Assembly: GCA_014155875.1 (NCBI GenBank)
Contig: JACEFZ010011098.1
Location: 87,651 to 151,650, forward strand
Source of the DNA: Cepaea nemoralis
Taxonomy: Eukaryota; Mollusca; Gastropoda; Stylommatophora; Helicidae
Reading direction: 5' to 3'
Length of the DNA: 64,000 nucleotides
Shown here: positions 40,366 to 50,547 of the stretch, piece by piece
How the letters are laid out: each line of letters begins with the position of its first letter
How positions within the stretch are numbered: the first letter of the stretch is position 1
Program-made: the position numbers and the translations under genes
The notes under the pieces: model-generated
Database searches by the model: none
What the model saw: only the letters and a program-made list of their open reading frames with translations
What the model was told of the DNA's origin: nothing

Positions 40366-43300
40366 AATAAGGAAGTGTTAGAACAATTTATAAAGCAAAA
40401 TCAGGATGTGTTTGCGGTTAATGATTTAGAATTGGGTAAGACGCGAACAGTTACAATGGAAATAGACACGGGAGATCATCCACCAATAAGTTTAAAACCA
40501 TATAGAACTCCATTAAGAAACAGAGAAATAGTGGAAAAGGCAATAGAAGAGATGCTGAAAGCAGGAATAATAAAAAGGTCGAAGTCAGAATGGTCATCTC
40601 CGGTGGTAATAGTGGCCAAGCCTGATGGTTCAAGTCGCTTCTGTTGTGACTACAGGGCGTTGAACAAAATCACCAAGAATGTAGCATACCCACTGCCGGT
40701 AATTGATGATATTTTGGGGCTACTTAATGGCTCTACATATTTCACAACGTTGGACGCAAGGTCAGGGTTTTGGTGTATTCCGATGTCAGAAGACGCGCAA
40801 AAGAAAAGTGCCTTTTGTACTCATATGGGCTCTTACGAATTTTTAAGAATGCCTTTTGGGGTCAAAACGGCACCATCTCATTATATGCTCTTAATTAATG
40901 AAGTTCTAGAGGGTATGCAAAGGTTCGCTCTTGCTTATATTGATGATATTCTGATTTATACGAAGGGAGATGTAGAGGATCATTTGAAACATATTAGACT
41001 AGTGTTTGACAGGTTAAGAAAGCATGATGTAAAGTTAAAGCTTAGTAAATGCCAATTTTTAAAGACAGAAACAAAATATTTGGGGTATATTATAAATAGA
41101 GAAAGTATTAAACCAGACCAGGACAAGATAAAGATTATTAAAGAGTTACCTGCTCCAACTAACGTTAAGGAAGTACGTGCTTTTATAGGAACATGTGCGT
41201 ATTATAGGCGGTTTATTCCAGCGTTTTCAAGGATAGCTGAACCTATTACAAACTTAACAGCCAAGTACGCCAGGTTTAAGTGGGATGATGAGTGCCAAAA
41301 AGCGTTCGACTATTTAAAAAACAGCTTAACACTGGTACCACTGTTGACGCATCCAGACTTAAACAAACAGTTGATACTATACACAGATGCTTCGGACAAT
41401 GCAGTAGGAGCATGTTTGGTACAACCATATGAAGGAAAAGAATCTGGAATACCAGGGGTTAAAAATGAAAGGCCTATCTACTTCTTGTCGCATAAACTTA
41501 GTAAATCACAAAGAAAATGGACGACTATCGAGAAGGAGGCTTACGCGATTCATTACGCTCTTCAAAAACTAAATTACTACTTACATAACGCAAATTTTGT
41601 TATTAGAACTGACCACATGCCTTTAAAGTCTTTTCTAGAAGCTCCAGTGCAGAACAGGAAAATACAGACGTGGGCATTGAATCTACAGGGGTACGACGCG
41701 AAAATTGAGTTCATACCAGGTAGAATAAATACATGCGCCGATTTATTGTCTAGAATTCCATATCCACAGTCATCAGAAGATACAGAAGAGGAAGCAGCTG
41801 AACCAGAGATAGACGACCGGAATTGGCAAGTAAATATTCTAGATTCTGCTATAATAAATAGGGAAGAATTTGATAGTCTACCATCGGATCAAGACTCGGA
41901 ACATAGGGAAGAAGACCTACAGTTAGCACAATTCAATATGAAAGAAGAGCAAGATTTGGACCCAAGAATCATACAAATAAAAGAAAAATTACGAGAAACT
42001 GAAGATAACAAATATAAAAGGAATTATTTGGTTTTACAAGAGGATGGACAGTTATATTACATGTGTGAAAAGAACGAACAGCTAAGGAAATATATTCCAA
42101 AGCATTTGGAAAATGAACTTTTAAAAGCATATCACGATGAAAATGGACATCTCGGTAGAGACAAACTGGTGAAAGCACTTTCAAGTAAATATTATTGGCC
42201 AAACTTGTTTAAATCTGCATGCAAATATGTAGATACGTGTGAAAAGTGCAGGTTAAGGAACATGAAAACAATAAAGTCTCCATTACAGGACACAGATATT
42301 CCTCAGTTCCCAATGCAAAAGATTAGTTTAGATATATCGGGTCCACACCCCAGGACATTGTCAGGAAATGTATATTTAATTCATATAGTAGACATCTACA
42401 GTCTTTGGCCAGAGGTTTATGCAATTCCAGATAAGAGCGCGGATACTGTCATTAATATTTTTTTACAAGAGTTCGTACCAAGGTTTAGTTGCCCACAAAG
42501 TATACTTACAGATAATGGTAGAGAATTTGTAAATAAAAAATTCGAAAAGTTATTAAAAGATTTAAACATAAGACATATAAAGACCTCATTTTATAGACCT
42601 TCTTCAAATGCGAAAAACGAGCGTCAACATCGGACGTTATACAACATTGTGGCAAAGATTATTGATGAACATGAAAAAGATTGGGATCTATTTTTGGGAC
42701 CTGCTCTTAGCGCTATTCGTACAAATCAAAATGAGAGCACGGGTTTTTCGCCATTTTATTTAATACACGGGAGAGAACCAATATTACCTATAGATAATTT
42801 ATTAAAACCTAGACGGAAATATATGGGTGAAGATTTTCAAGAGACCATAATACAAGAAATGCATAAAGCACATGTGAGGTTAAGGAATAATATAATTAAA
42901 GCTAGGGAAAGACAGAAAAAGTACAAAAATGTAAATACAAAATTACAGGAGTTTAAGGTAGGTGATAGAGTTTATTACAAGAAGCATAGAAGAAACTCTA
43001 AGTTTGATTCTCGTTGGATTCCAGGTTATTACGTTTTGGAAAAACTAGGTAATGTATCGTATATTATAAAGAACCAGGTCACAGCACACATAGAAAGGGC
43101 ACATGTTGAACACTTAAGAAGAGATGAAGATGAGATAGAAAATAATAATTATAATAATAATTGTTATTCGGATGCAAAATTTTTAGATGAACAGGTTGTT
43201 AGAGGAGCTACAGTAACCCCAGATCTTAGAAAAGCTACAGTAACCCCAGATCTTAGAAAAGAACCAGAACAAAATCAGTTGCTAACAAATCCAAGTTATG

Positions 43301-43743
43301 AAGAACAAGAACAGACAATTCCGAAAAGAATGGAAGAAGAAGGGCCAAATGAAACTCATTATGATAGTATGGAAGAAGACACAGGTGCTCCATTTAAAAA
43401 TACTAGGCAAGCAACGAAAAGAAGAATGGACAGTCAAAGAGATAAAGAAGTGAAAAGACAGAGGAGAGTTAGAGATTGCTCAACAAGCGGAGACGATATG
43501 CCCCTACTGGAAAGATCCTTAAGAAAGAGTGATCGACAAATTAGGTGGGATGTTGAACGGAAGAGATTAGCGGCAGCTAAAGAGAGACATACAGACGAAG
43601 AAGAAGAAATGGATGAAAAGTCAGAGTCAAGTAGTAGTATGGAGGAAACTAGTAGGTTGTACGAAGAAGAGGATATTGATGTAGAGTTAGCACTTATTCA
43701 GAGAAACTTGGAGTTGTTGAGGAAGTGGAAACGTAAGAGATAG
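40366..43743 (+). CDS. pol: Pol, reverse transcriptase-RNase H-integrase segment
   Basis: This is in the same frame as the protease segment, separated only by TAA 40363-40365; about 1125 codons follow. Reverse transcriptase: PYRTPLRNRE, WSSPVVIVAKPDGS, MPFGVKTAPSHY, YIDDILIY (catalytic DD at about 40939-40947). RNase H: LYTDASDNAVGACLV, WTTIEKEAYAIHYAL, RTDHMPLKSF. Integrase: zinc-binding HHCC (HLGRDKLVKAL ... CEKC), catalytic D (LDISGPH), D (LTDNGREF), E (NAKNERQHRTL), and a GPY/F-like segment GDRVYYKKHRRNSK...PGYYVLEKLG. The C-terminal 200 residues are charged and low-complexity with a 9-residue tandem repeat (ATVTPDLRK twice). All catalytic residues are present. The enzyme copies the element RNA to DNA and integrates it. 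Confidence 0.95.
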   Translation, partial: NKEVLEQFIKQNQDVFAVNDLELGKTRTVTMEIDTGDHPPISLKPYRTPLRNREIVEKAIEEMLKAGIIKRSKSEWSSPVVIVAKPDGSSRFCCDYRALNKITKNVAYPLPVIDDILGLLNGSTYFTTLDARSGFWCIPMSEDAQKKSAFCTHMGSYEFLRMPFGVKTAPSHYMLLINEVLEGMQRFALAYIDDILIYTKGDVEDHLKHIRLVFDRLRKHDVKLKLSKCQFLKTETKYLGYIINRESIKPDQDKIKIIKELPAPTNVKEVRAFIGTCAYYRRFIPAFSRIAEPITNLTAKYARFKWDDECQKAFDYLKNSLTLVPLLTHPDLNKQLILYTDASDNAVGACLVQPYEGKESGIPGVKNERPIYFLSHKLSKSQRKWTTIEKEAYAIHYALQKLNYYLHNANFVIRTDHMPLKSFLEAPVQNRKIQTWALNLQGYDAKIEFIPGRINTCADLLSRIPYPQSSEDTEEEAAEPEIDDRNWQVNILDSAIINREEFDSLPSDQDSEHREEDLQLAQFNMKEEQDLDPRIIQIKEKLRETEDNKYKRNYLVLQEDGQLYYMCEKNEQLRKYIPKHLENELLKAYHDENGHLGRDKLVKALSSKYYWPNLFKSACKYVDTCEKCRLRNMKTIKSPLQDTDIPQFPMQKISLDISGPHPRTLSGNVYLIHIVDIYSLWPEVYAIPDKSADTVINIFLQEFVPRFSCPQSILTDNGREFVNKKFEKLLKDLNIRHIKTSFYRPSSNAKNERQHRTLYNIVAKIIDEHEKDWDLFLGPALSAIRTNQNESTGFSPFYLIHGREPILPIDNLLKPRRKYMGEDFQETIIQEMHKAHVRLRNNIIKARERQKKYKNVNTKLQEFKVGDRVYYKKHRRNSKFDSRWIPGYYVLEKLGNVSYIIKNQVTAHIERAHVEHLRRDEDEIENNNYNNNCYSDAKFLDEQVVRGATVTPDLRKATVTPDLRKEPEQNQLLTNPSYEEQEQTIPKRMEEEGPNETHYDSMEEDTGAPFKNTRQATKRRMDSQRDKEVKRQRRVRDCSTSGDDMPLLERSLRKSDRQIRWDVERKRLAAAKERHTDEEEEMDEKSESSSSMEETSRLYEEEDIDVELALIQRNLELLRKWKRKR

Positions 43744-45809
43744 ATAAATTGAAAGTACTGCAGATAGCAAGTTATAAGTTTCAAGATTTAGAACTGTAAG
43801 TGATGCTTGAAGAAGTATACGAAACGGTGGAAGTGGAAAAAGTGGTCTTGAGATATTGGTACAATGGGTGAATGTATTTTTTTATTGATGTTAGAAATGC
43901 CGTGTTTAAAGATAGGGGTTAACAAGTTATAGTAATGATAGGCAGGCCAGATCACAAGTTCGTTGATAAGTAGAGGATGGCTACTACATTGAGTTAATAT
44001 TGGATTAGAAAAAAAAAAGATTCAACAGGTTTACAGTGCTTACTTAAGAGGTTATTCCGGATGTTATGTGCTGTTAGGAGATAGTAAATAGATGATTGTT
44101 GATTACTGATTTGTTTATGTAGATAGAACAGATATGTTCATAATTGATCTGTAGTTAACAGATATACAGATGGAATGTTTAGTCTTCTCGGTCATAGAAA
44201 TACTGGATATGCGTTATTTTACTTAGTATGAGAGGAAAATGCTGGTGGGCCAATGTACGTAGTAATTTTAAGAGAGTTAAAATTGTGTTGAAAACTGTGT
44301 TTATGAAGTCTAAGTTTTATGAGTTATGAGTCATATAGAAAATGAGGGCTATTGTTTGGTTGTTTTATTGAGACTAAGTTGTAATGCCTCATAATAAGTT
44401 TGTTTTCATAATTTGGTCTTGAAAAATGATTGTTATTGTTTGATTAATTGATTTAGAGTAGGGTGATTGTGTTCTTAGCATTTGAGTTGATAAAAACTAT
44501 TGGTCCGTAAAAGTGTCCAATAGTGATAGGTAGAATAGAATATTTTATTCTGATTTGATAACATGCATGGTATGTCATTTTAATGTTTTTTTCTTCAGAT
44601 TAATTTGGGGGTTGTGTTCATTTTATTTCGATTATATGAATGGGTTGATATATGGAGTTACATGGTTATAAAGTTAGTTAAGTAACTTTAAGTTTAAGAT
44701 AGATGAGGTTTTGCTTAAGGTTTTTCGTTCAGAAAAGAGTTGATAAAAAAAAAACTAATTTATCCACTGATATAAGGTAGGGGGAAACTTAAGAGTAAAT
44801 AGTTAAGCTCATCAACTAGTGGGAAACTATAGTTGGTGAACGTGTGGGCACGAATGGATAGACGTATCCAGGGCTTGCACACACGTCACTGTATTTATAA
44901 AATAGAATGATGGGATGTACGGGGGCAAGATATAGGTGCTGTGAAATACCAGCTTTAATTATATTAAAGGCGTTCATAAAATATGAACATGGGCTCATGG
45001 TAAAAGGTGAAGTAACGAAAGTGGAACAGAATTGTGGTTGGCAATGTCAATCTGAAATACACATGAAATGAAGGTTTATGAGAACTTATGCCAAATTGTT
45101 TTATAACGAACAATGATATATTTCATAAGGTGTTTTAAAAAATTATTTTACAAAATTTTTTTATTGGCAAGGGAGGTAAAGGGTGAATGTCTTAAATGTA
45201 CATTTACTGTATGTCCATGTGGTCATGTCGTGTATTCATTCTTTATGTTCTTTACTAGGTGCGCACCGCTTCTTTACTTTTTCTAACTACATTGTTTTTG
45301 TACGTCCTGAGGTTTGAAAGAATGAGAAATTGTATAAGGTCAAAATTTTCGATAAAGAATTTATGAGCTGTTCTTACCATGTGTATATTTGATACAGGAA
45401 ACTAGATGAGCCAAGAAAGAACCAGGATAGTAAAGAATGAGAAATTTTATAAGCTCAAAGATTTCGATAAAGAATTTATGAGCTGTTCTTATAATATGTA
45501 TATTTGATACAGGAAACCAGAAAGAACCAGAAATGAAGAATTATGTAGTAGTTGACTATATAATGTTGGGGAAATAAAAAGAAAAGAAGGACTGGTTGGA
45601 TTAACAGTGGTATTATATAAATAAAAGGCGAAGAAGAAGTATATGGGGAGGTTATTAGCAGACCATATCACTGGGAGAAGAGTAAAAGATAATTTATTTA
45701 CTCAAACTTGATTTAGGGAAGATTAGAAGACAAAGAGGGAATAGAGTATGGGGATTTGGAGTAAAGATTTTTCCTTTAAAAGGAAAATTGTTTAATTAAC
45801 ATGGGGAGG
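43744..45809 (+). other. Long non-coding 3' region of the LTR element
   Basis: Between pol and the 3' LTR there are 2066 bp without an ORF over 60 codons on either strand, so no env. A ~115-bp direct duplication (AAGAATGAGAAATT... starting at 45318 and 45433) lies near the end. A polypurine tract GGGGAGG (45803-45809) abuts the 3' LTR. Confidence 0.85.
45803..45809 (+). promoter_or_regulatory. Polypurine tract
   Basis: GGGGAGG directly precedes the TG of the 3' LTR, the expected position for the plus-strand DNA primer. Confidence 0.85.
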
Positions 45810-46043
45810 TGTAACAGTATTGGGTATTATTAGGATCTAGTGGGAAACACAGATACAGCACGATTGAGCATGGAGACTGAAAGGGGTGGGGGATGCTCAA
45901 TCGTGACGTATTGGGTTGGTATGGGCAGTTACGATCCAACCTTCGATGTGAGTGGAATCTAACATCAACGCTTTGTCATCAATGAAAGAATAAACCATTT
46001 TTACTTGATCACTGGCTTATTAATCTCTGTTCACACTGTGACA
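45810..46043 (+). repeat. 3' LTR
   Basis: 234 bp, identical to the 5' LTR by direct comparison, including the 13-bp inverted repeat (45859-45871 and 45893-45905) and AATAAA (45989-45994). Confidence 0.97.
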
Positions 46044-46385
46044 ACTGCTGAAGACTAAAACATACCGAACAGTATAAAATCGGACCAGGAGGAACAACAC
46101 CCGGAACACCATATACCTAGAGCGTTACAGTTCTCCAAACGCCAGAATTTTTGGCGTCCCCGTACTAAATGCAAGAGTAAGGTGGACTTCTACAGGTATT
46201 GCTCTGGCAATCACACATACAGCCAGCACCAACACGCTAAGATCGACACAGAGTTCAGGAGGTCCAACTCAAACAGACGATATGTCAGCTGCCTCGGAAA
46301 CCACGCGGTCTGCCTTCAGGACAGTAAGGGAGATAAGAGGCTAGCAATCAAGTCCACCCTGCCATACAAAAAGACGAGAAGGCTG
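46044..46385 (+). pseudogene. LINE ORF1 relic, copy 2, part after the LTR element
   Basis: This continues 36481-36899 after the LTR insertion. It matches copy 1 (35480-35740) through the block EEQHPEHHIPRALQFSKRQN, KIDTEFRRSNSNRR and CLGNHA. Several cysteines of the knuckle block are replaced (CSRCQ in copy 1 reads FSKRQ here), so this copy is inactivated. It ends at the 3' end of the minus-strand Tx1-like LINE. Confidence 0.75.
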
Positions 46386-47419
46386 GTAAATGTTCATGTC
46401 CTTGTATTGCCTGTATACAAATGTGATAAAGATGTGTCAGTATGCCCCGATAATGTGCTGCTGCATTGTTTAGTTTTGTGAGATGTTTTATTTTGTTTGC
46501 TATATAATGTAATGCCAGTCTATGTTGTTTTGGATGTCTGATAATATTACCTATGTGGCTGATTTCTAAGTGCTTGTGTTTTTGTTTGTATGTTCTGCAG
46601 TGCTATTCCTTCTTGTTTCTTGTCCTGTATGAGAGTTTCATGCTGTATGCTGTGTATTGTCTTACTAAACATAAAATGTCTTCTCTGTTTATTTATGTCT
46701 GTGATTGTCCGTTTTGGCGGGTTTAACACTGTCACTAAGTATATTGTTTTCGGTATGATGTATGCTTCTACCAAATATTGTTGCTGGTTTGTATTTATAC
46801 CTGTGTAGCATGTCTGTGATCTGTTGTGTTAGTTGTAGCCATGTTTCTTTGTGTGTTGTTCTGGGGTCACATGGAAATGTGATCCCATACAGTTTCATAT
46901 TGTTTGTGTGTTAGGTCTGGAGGGAACTCGGACTTTTGTTTCCACTTTTCCAGGCCCATAATCTGTGATTTTTGTATATTAATTTTGGCTCCACTGCCTT
47001 TCCAAAAGTGGGAGAAGGTGTGCAGTATGTTTCTGATAGATATGTTACTTGTAGGGAAGAAGGCAACATAGTCTGCATAAGCAATGACCTTTTGCTCTCT
47101 TATTCCCTGTATGAGTGTGCCTTTAATGCTGGTATCTTTTCTGAACTTTTCTAATAATAATCTAGTGTCAGTATATACAAAAGTGGTGATAGTGTCTTAC
47201 AGATCTTGTCAGCCTGAAGCTAGCAGTCAGTGAATGGCTCACTAAGACTTTAATTTAAGAGTTGTTATACAAAATCCGTATCCACTTTCTGTAGTACTGT
47301 CCTATATTGCAGTGTCCTAGGGTTTTGTGGAAATAGGTGTGTGCAATTCTGTCAAAGTTCTTCTCTTGGTCCAAAGACAAGATGGAGGATTGACAGTCTT
47401 TCTGGTGTGTATGTGTGTT

Positions 47420-47423
47420 TGTT

Positions 47424-47463
<40 letters not shown>
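47420..47463. repeat. (GT)n microsatellite
   Basis: A GTTT block is followed by about 17 uninterrupted GT pairs inside the LINE relic. Confidence 0.95.
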
Positions 47464-47467
<4 letters not shown>

Positions 47468-47914
47468 AATGTCTCTAATGAGGTGTGTGTGGTTTTGTAT
47501 ATTCCTGTTTTGTACACCACATTGCTGGTTTGGGTGTACTAGCTTTGGTAAAATTGTGTGATTGTGTGTGCTAGTGATTTAACCAGAATTTTGTAATCTG
47601 TGTTAAGAAGTGAAATTAGTCTGTAATTTTTCAATTGTGTCTTGTCTGTCTTTGCTTTGTGTTTAAGTGTTATACAAGACATGTTGCAACTATCAGGGAG
47701 TTCTTATTTGTCAAAGGCTTCTTGATAGACTTTTTGAAGAAGGTTACCTATGATAGGAAAGAATTGTTGATATAATTCTACTGTTAATCCGTCTGGTCCT
47801 GGTGTCTTGTCTTTGTTCATTTTACTAAGTGCGTGTGTTATGTTTCCTAGTGTAAATTGTATAAATTATTTCTTTGTCTGTGTCTGATATTTCATTTCAT
47901 CTCATCATGTTCCT

Positions 47915-48130
47915 CTTGTACCTTGCGGTGTTGAGGTGAGGTATAAACAGCAGGAGAGTGTCCGCTTATGAGTTTCGTATACCGTTATTCCCATGGACTC
48001 TGTTATTCCCTGCGTCCATCGTTTACGTGGTCGGCCTCTTCCTCTTCTTCCATCTGGTCTGTACATCATTGCTTGTTGTGGTATACTGTTAGTTGGTAAC
48101 CTACTTGCATGGCCAAACCACTTGACTTGA
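47915..48130 (-). pseudogene. RTE-like LINE 3'-end fragment inside the Tx1-like ORF2
   Basis: On the minus strand WPCK/WFGHASRLPTN-type codons are followed by QQAMMYRPDGRRGRGRPRKR, the basic tail following the RT domain in RTE-type LINEs, then ITES-GI. It breaks the RT linker of the host LINE; both lie in the same orientation. Boundaries are approximate. Confidence 0.65.
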
Positions 48131-48511
48131 GTTTCTGTCGGTTTGCTTTGTTAAACGCATTGCTGTTTCTATGATCTGTTCTTGTTGTAGTCTACGCTTG
48201 TGTATGATGGATGCTAGTTGTTGGGTCCTGCTCCGTATTGTGTTTTTCAGTAAGTCCCAGTATTGTCTAATATTGTCAGTTGGTATACTGTCAGTGTATG
48301 TATTATCAGGTCTGTCATATATTGTACATATTCTGTGTTTTGGCGTAATGTGTTGTTAAATTTCTAATGTGGTGATCGTTTGAATGGCTGCGTGGTCGTG
48401 TTATTTATAGTGATGTGTGCTAGTATTGCTTTGTGATGTGTGTACTGGAGAGTTTCTTCTAGGTGTTTGGTCAGTGTTATGTGGTGTGTTGTGGATACGT
48501 ATATTGTATCT

Positions 48512-48692
48512 TCTTCTTCTTCTTCTTCTTCTTCTTCTTCTTCTTTTTCTTCTTCTTCTGCGTTCATCCGGATTTTTTTTCTTCGGATGTGACTGCGTTG
48601 TGCCTGTTTACAGAAGAGCTGCGTTCTTGCGCCGTTAGGCCGACACATCCGACTTCTGCGGGCATTTGTTGACCGGGTTAACCTTCCCGGGC
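48512..48692 (-). mobile_element. SINE with (GAA)n tail, in the LINE relic
   Basis: This 181-bp element is flanked by a perfect 10-bp duplication TATTGTATCT (48502-48511 and 48693-48702). Minus-strand reading: GCCCGGGAAGGTTAACCCGG at the 5' end, a body shared with 15241-15415 and 50401-50547, and a long GAA tail at the 3' end (plus-strand CTT tract 48512-48560). Confidence 0.93.
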
Positions 48693-49419
48693 TATTGTAT
48701 CTAACCTAGATGATCTGTTATGTGCATGGTTTCTGTGCGTTGTATCTTGACTGTTGATGTGAATGCGTCTATTAGGTTATGTGTGTCTATTATGTATTGC
48801 AGTGTATCGAGTTGATTCATGTCGTCTCGGCCAGCTCTTCTTTCACTTTCCCGCCTGTTATGTCAGCAGAAGCTAAACAACAATTGAAGTCACCTGCTAA
48901 AACAACATTCCTCCTTCTATATGTCTCTGCTAATAGGTTTTCTAAATGTTCGAAGAATTGTGGTTGGTAACTTTAATTTGCTGGTGCATGTATGTTGACT
49001 AAAGCGTATGTATGTGTGTTGTTTCGAACCTGTATGATGATAATGTCTCTTTGGTCGTCCTTGTGTGTATCAGTAATTCCCCATTCGTTTGAAGTTTGTA
49101 GTATGGCAGTTCCAGAACTTGTACGGTGTGACGATAGGCTGAAGCATGAGTGTCTGAGCCCTAATTGTGTAGTGATTTGTTGTGTTTGTGTGTATTCGCA
49201 TATGTTTGTTTCTTGTAGGAGAATGAAGTCGGGCTTGTATTTGCATATGAGTGTGATAACTTATTCAGTTGGAAGATTTGTTCGCAACAGACGAGCAATA
49301 TCTCCGGCGGGCCTATTATCGCTGGTCACGGGATCTGCACAGTGTCAGGTGGGGAGTCTGATGGTAGTACACGCTTACAGTGGTCCAGACACTTACGATT
49401 GACAGGTGTACGCGCTCAT

Positions 49420-49785
49420 ACAGGTCTAGACACTCTATTTGAGGGCTTCAGCTGCGGGATGTGGCTGAAAGCCTTTAAGTCAAATCCCGCGGATGCGAGG
49501 GTCTGGCCACAACTCGCCTCCTTCTCTTGGATGTGAGATTCACCTTCTGCTCTCGGAGGTTTGATGCTGAGCCGCCAGCATCTGCAGCCTACCTTGTTCC
49601 AGGCGTCCTGGTTATCCTTTCCTCTGGAGTAGGCAAGACAAGGCCGAGAGAGGGATCGTGCTGCAAGGGCAACACATGTTCTCTGAATCCATGTCCAGGT
49701 ATTGTGCTTTGGAATTCTAGCTGTACTTCCAATCCACATACTTTTCGTCTGTAAAGACGGCAAGGTGCCAATCACATGAGTGTGA
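49420..49785 (+). repeat. Repeat R2 (LINE 3'-end-associated), copy 1
   Basis: It shares TCTGCAGCCTACCTTGTTCC, CCTTTCCTCTGGAGTA, CGAGAGAGGGATC and ATTGTGCTTTGGAA-type blocks, in the same order, with 56600-56830 and 58740-59050. It interrupts the start of the endonuclease domain of the minus-strand LINE. The 136-146-codon ORFs over it are incidental. Confidence 0.7.
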
Positions 49786-50332
49786 CGATGTTTTTTTTGT
49801 TTTGTGTGTAAACCTGAAATGTTCAGACTATTAATAATAATATCATTAGTCATCATAAATTAATAAAAACAAGCTAATGATATTGTTGACTAACAGTAAT
49901 AAAACATCAGAGACAAACGAGGTTGTCTAGTTGAGATAGTTGTTATTCTTTCTTGTTATATTGATGCAGACTTGATCTGATTGTAGATGTTAAAACAGTA
50001 GGCCATCTTCTTCGGTGTCAGTGTCAGTAGTGTTCATAGATGTCAATTCTGATTCAGTGTTATTATTTAAGGTGTCGTTGTTGGTGTTTTCTTCAATATT
50101 TTTCGTTGGTTTTTCCTTCTTTTTTGGCGTTGATTTGGTTGGTGAGTTTTCTTCTTTCTCTTCCTTAGTACTGCTTGTTGAGTTTGGACTCAATCTTCGT
50201 AGGTGTATTTTTCTGTTTATGGAGCTAATGAGAGTTGTAAACTGTTCTTCTGTTTGTATTTCCAGAATGTAGTTTTATTGGTTGTTTGTTGGTGTATCCA
50301 TTTGTTGCTGGGTGTTGTTGTTGTTTTTTTTT

Positions 50333-50354
50333 TTGGGGGGGGGGGGGGGGGGGC
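50333..50354. repeat. Poly-T/poly-G run
   Basis: A T run is followed by about 20 consecutive G. Similar long G runs occur at 58115-58130, 58498-58511, 61104-61114 and 61149-61159. Confidence 0.95.
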
Positions 50355-50400
50355 TGTTGTTCAGCTTGTTTTCCGTGCTATTCGTTTTGCTTATTGGATC

Positions 50401-50547
50401 TTCTTCTTCTTCTTCTTCGTTCATCCGGAGTTTTTTTTCGAATGTGATTGCGTTGTGCCTGTTTACAGCAGAGCTGCGTTCTTGCGCCGTTAGGCCGACA
50501 CATCCGACTTCTGCGGGCATTTGTTGACCGGGTTAACCTTCCCGGGG
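50401..50547 (-). mobile_element. SINE with (GAA)n tail, in the LINE ORF1 relic
   Basis: This 147-bp element is flanked by a perfect 12-bp duplication GCTTATTGGATC (50389-50400 and 50548-50559). It is the same family and orientation as 48512-48692, with a shorter GAA tail. It is 5'-truncated relative to 15241-15415 at a point close to that of the 48512 copy. Confidence 0.95.

Larger units (their letters stand above)
36900..46043 (+). mobile_element. Ty3/Gypsy-like LTR retrotransposon
   Basis: This 9144-bp element has identical 234-bp LTRs (36900-37133, 45810-46043; TG...CA ends), a 4-bp TSD ACTG, a gag ORF, a pol region ordered protease-RT-RNase H-integrase, a polypurine tract, and about 2 kb of non-coding sequence between pol and the 3' LTR. 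Integrase downstream of RNase H is diagnostic of Ty3/Gypsy. There is no env-like ORF. The identical LTRs indicate recent insertion. It is integrated in a LINE ORF1 relic. Confidence 0.97.
46390..49870 (-). pseudogene. Tx1/L1-like LINE ORF2 relic with insertions
   Basis: Read on the minus strand from 49870: start NDIIINSLNISGLH; endonuclease pieces HTLVNIHAPA and VVLAGDFNCCL (48800-49050); RT pieces NKDKTPGPDGLTVELYQQFF, KNYRLISLLNTDYKILVKSL (47600-47850), VIAYADYVAFFPTS (47040-47090, YADY replacing the catalytic YADD) and ICIQKSQIMGLEKWK-like sequence. KTPGPDGL and NYRLISLLN are typical of L1/Tx1 RTs. Many stops and frameshifts occur. It is interrupted by a repeat (49420-49785), a SINE (48512-48692) and an RTE fragment (47915-48130), plus a (GT)n at 47420-47463. 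It is an inactive copy. Confidence 0.85.

Noticed and set aside
46182..46481. Intact 99-codon host gene
   Set aside because: It matches the Cys-block of the LINE ORF1 relic at 35.5 kb and crosses into the 3' end of another LINE.
50282..50527. ORFs ending in CAVRPTHPTSAGIC at three places
   Set aside because: They are antisense translations of the GAA-tail SINE copies.
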